Of a DNA stretch of 64,000 bases, positions 63,473-64,000 are shown piece by piece. Position 1 is the stretch's first letter, and each line of letters begins with the position of its first letter. The stretch is from positions 124,001 through 188,000 of the forward strand of contig NZ_WNZY01000008.1 of assembly GCF_009725205.1 (NCBI RefSeq), written 5' to 3'. A program made the translations under genes and the position numbers. This stretch comes from Paenibacillus timonensis. Lineage in GTDB: Bacteria; Bacillota; Bacilli; Paenibacillales; Paenibacillaceae. The notes under the pieces are model-generated. The model did no database searches. It was not told the origin of the DNA and saw only the letters and a program-made list of their open reading frames with translations.

Positions 63473-64000
63473 TTAAATCAAGCCCAGCTTCCGGAAAATC
63501 GTATCCACATGCTTCAAATGCCAAGACGGATCAAACGCATCGTCGATCTCTTCCTTGCTCAAGACCGCGGTAATTTCCGGCGTCTCCTCGATAATGTCGC
63601 GGAACTGGCGTTGCGTTTCCCACGCTTGCATTGCCCGCGGCTGCACCGTATCATACGCTTGCTCGCGACTGAAGCCTTTGTCGATGAGCTTTGTCAACAC
63701 GCGACCGGAGAACGGTACGCCGTACGTGCGGCCCATGTTGCGCTTCATATTTTCCGGGAATACCGTCAGGTTCTTCACGATATTGCCGAAACGGTTCAGC
63801 ATATAGTTGAGCAGCATCGTGGCGTCTGGCAGAATCACCCGTTCCACCGAGGAGTGGGAGATGTCGCGTTCATGCCACAGCGTGACATTTTCGTAAGCCG
63901 AAATCATATGCCCGCGGATCACGCGGGATAAGCCGGAGATGTTCTCGCAGCCGATCGGGTTGCGCTTGTGCGGCATCGCCGACGAACCTTTTTGTCCTTT
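63473..64000 (-). CDS. purB: adenylosuccinate lyase, C-terminal part (cut by window edge)
   Basis: The frame continues to the right edge. It carries the fumarase-superfamily signature [19 protein letters not shown] and the C-terminal [20 protein letters not shown]. PurB splits SAICAR and adenylosuccinate. About 175 codons are visible of an expected ~430. First gene of the visible operon; the upstream purE/K should lie beyond the edge. Confidence 0.95.
   Translation of the reverse strand, partial: KGQKGSSAMPHKRNPIGCENISGLSRVIRGHMISAYENVTLWHERDISHSSVERVILPDATMLLNYMLNRFGNIVKNLTVFPENMKRNMGRTYGVPFSGRVLTKLIDKGFSREQAYDTVQPRAMQAWETQRQFRDIIEETPEITAVLSKEEIDDAFDPSWHLKHVDTIFRKLGLI

Overview
The window is a contiguous piece of a Gram-positive Bacillales chromosome, most likely Paenibacillus or a close Paenibacillaceae relative. 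The reasons are the Bacillus-type purine operon order, strong AGGAGG-type ribosome binding sites, small Firmicutes families (YerC, YtrA/YtrB, DUF3048, DUF47) and a moderately GC-rich composition. No tRNA, rRNA or CRISPR array is seen. Almost every gene lies on the minus strand.

Positions 1 to about 32.9 kb are one end of an integrative and conjugative element (ICE). Its right boundary is at the 3' end of the 23S rRNA methyltransferase gene rlmD (rumA), a known ICE target; the other end, the coupling protein, the mating channel and the integrase must lie left of the window. In transcription order (right to left) the element carries parA-parB; three small genes or hairpins; a Tad/type IVc pilus-like cluster (SAF/CpaB-like protein, two MinD-like proteins, TadA-like ATPase, fused TadB/TadC-like membrane protein, four pilin-like proteins); three secreted surface proteins (DUF916-like, copper-amine-oxidase stalk type, and a 1277-residue protein); a winged-helix protein; a ~2400-residue N6-methylase/SNF2 helicase with a tnpV gene nested in another frame; a Toprim primase-like protein; a self-contained helicase cassette of different composition; and the mobilisation block (candidate oriT, mobC, relaxase, pcfB).

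From 32.9 to 50 kb the region is ordinary chromosome: rlmD, a diacylglycerol-kinase-like gene, a CbiX-type chelatase, yerC, corA, a DUF47-PiT phosphate uptake pair, a DUF3048 lipoprotein, a DoxX/extradiol-dioxygenase pair, an alpha/beta hydrolase, and a five-gene operon with two ABC exporters and a YtrA-type GntR regulator. From 50 to 64 kb lie ilvA and the purine operon purB(partial)-C-S-Q-L-F-M-N-H-D, which makes IMP from PRPP.

The most unusual non-coding content is three families of intergenic repeats. Two have four ~23-nt units at strictly fixed spacing (offsets 0/50/132/182 in two loci; intervals 52/62/51 in two other loci). The third is a ~168-bp MITE-like element with terminal inverted repeats and an internal hairpin with a compensatory base change. 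Three of these elements and a tetranucleotide repeat tract sit inside the gaps of the purine operon.
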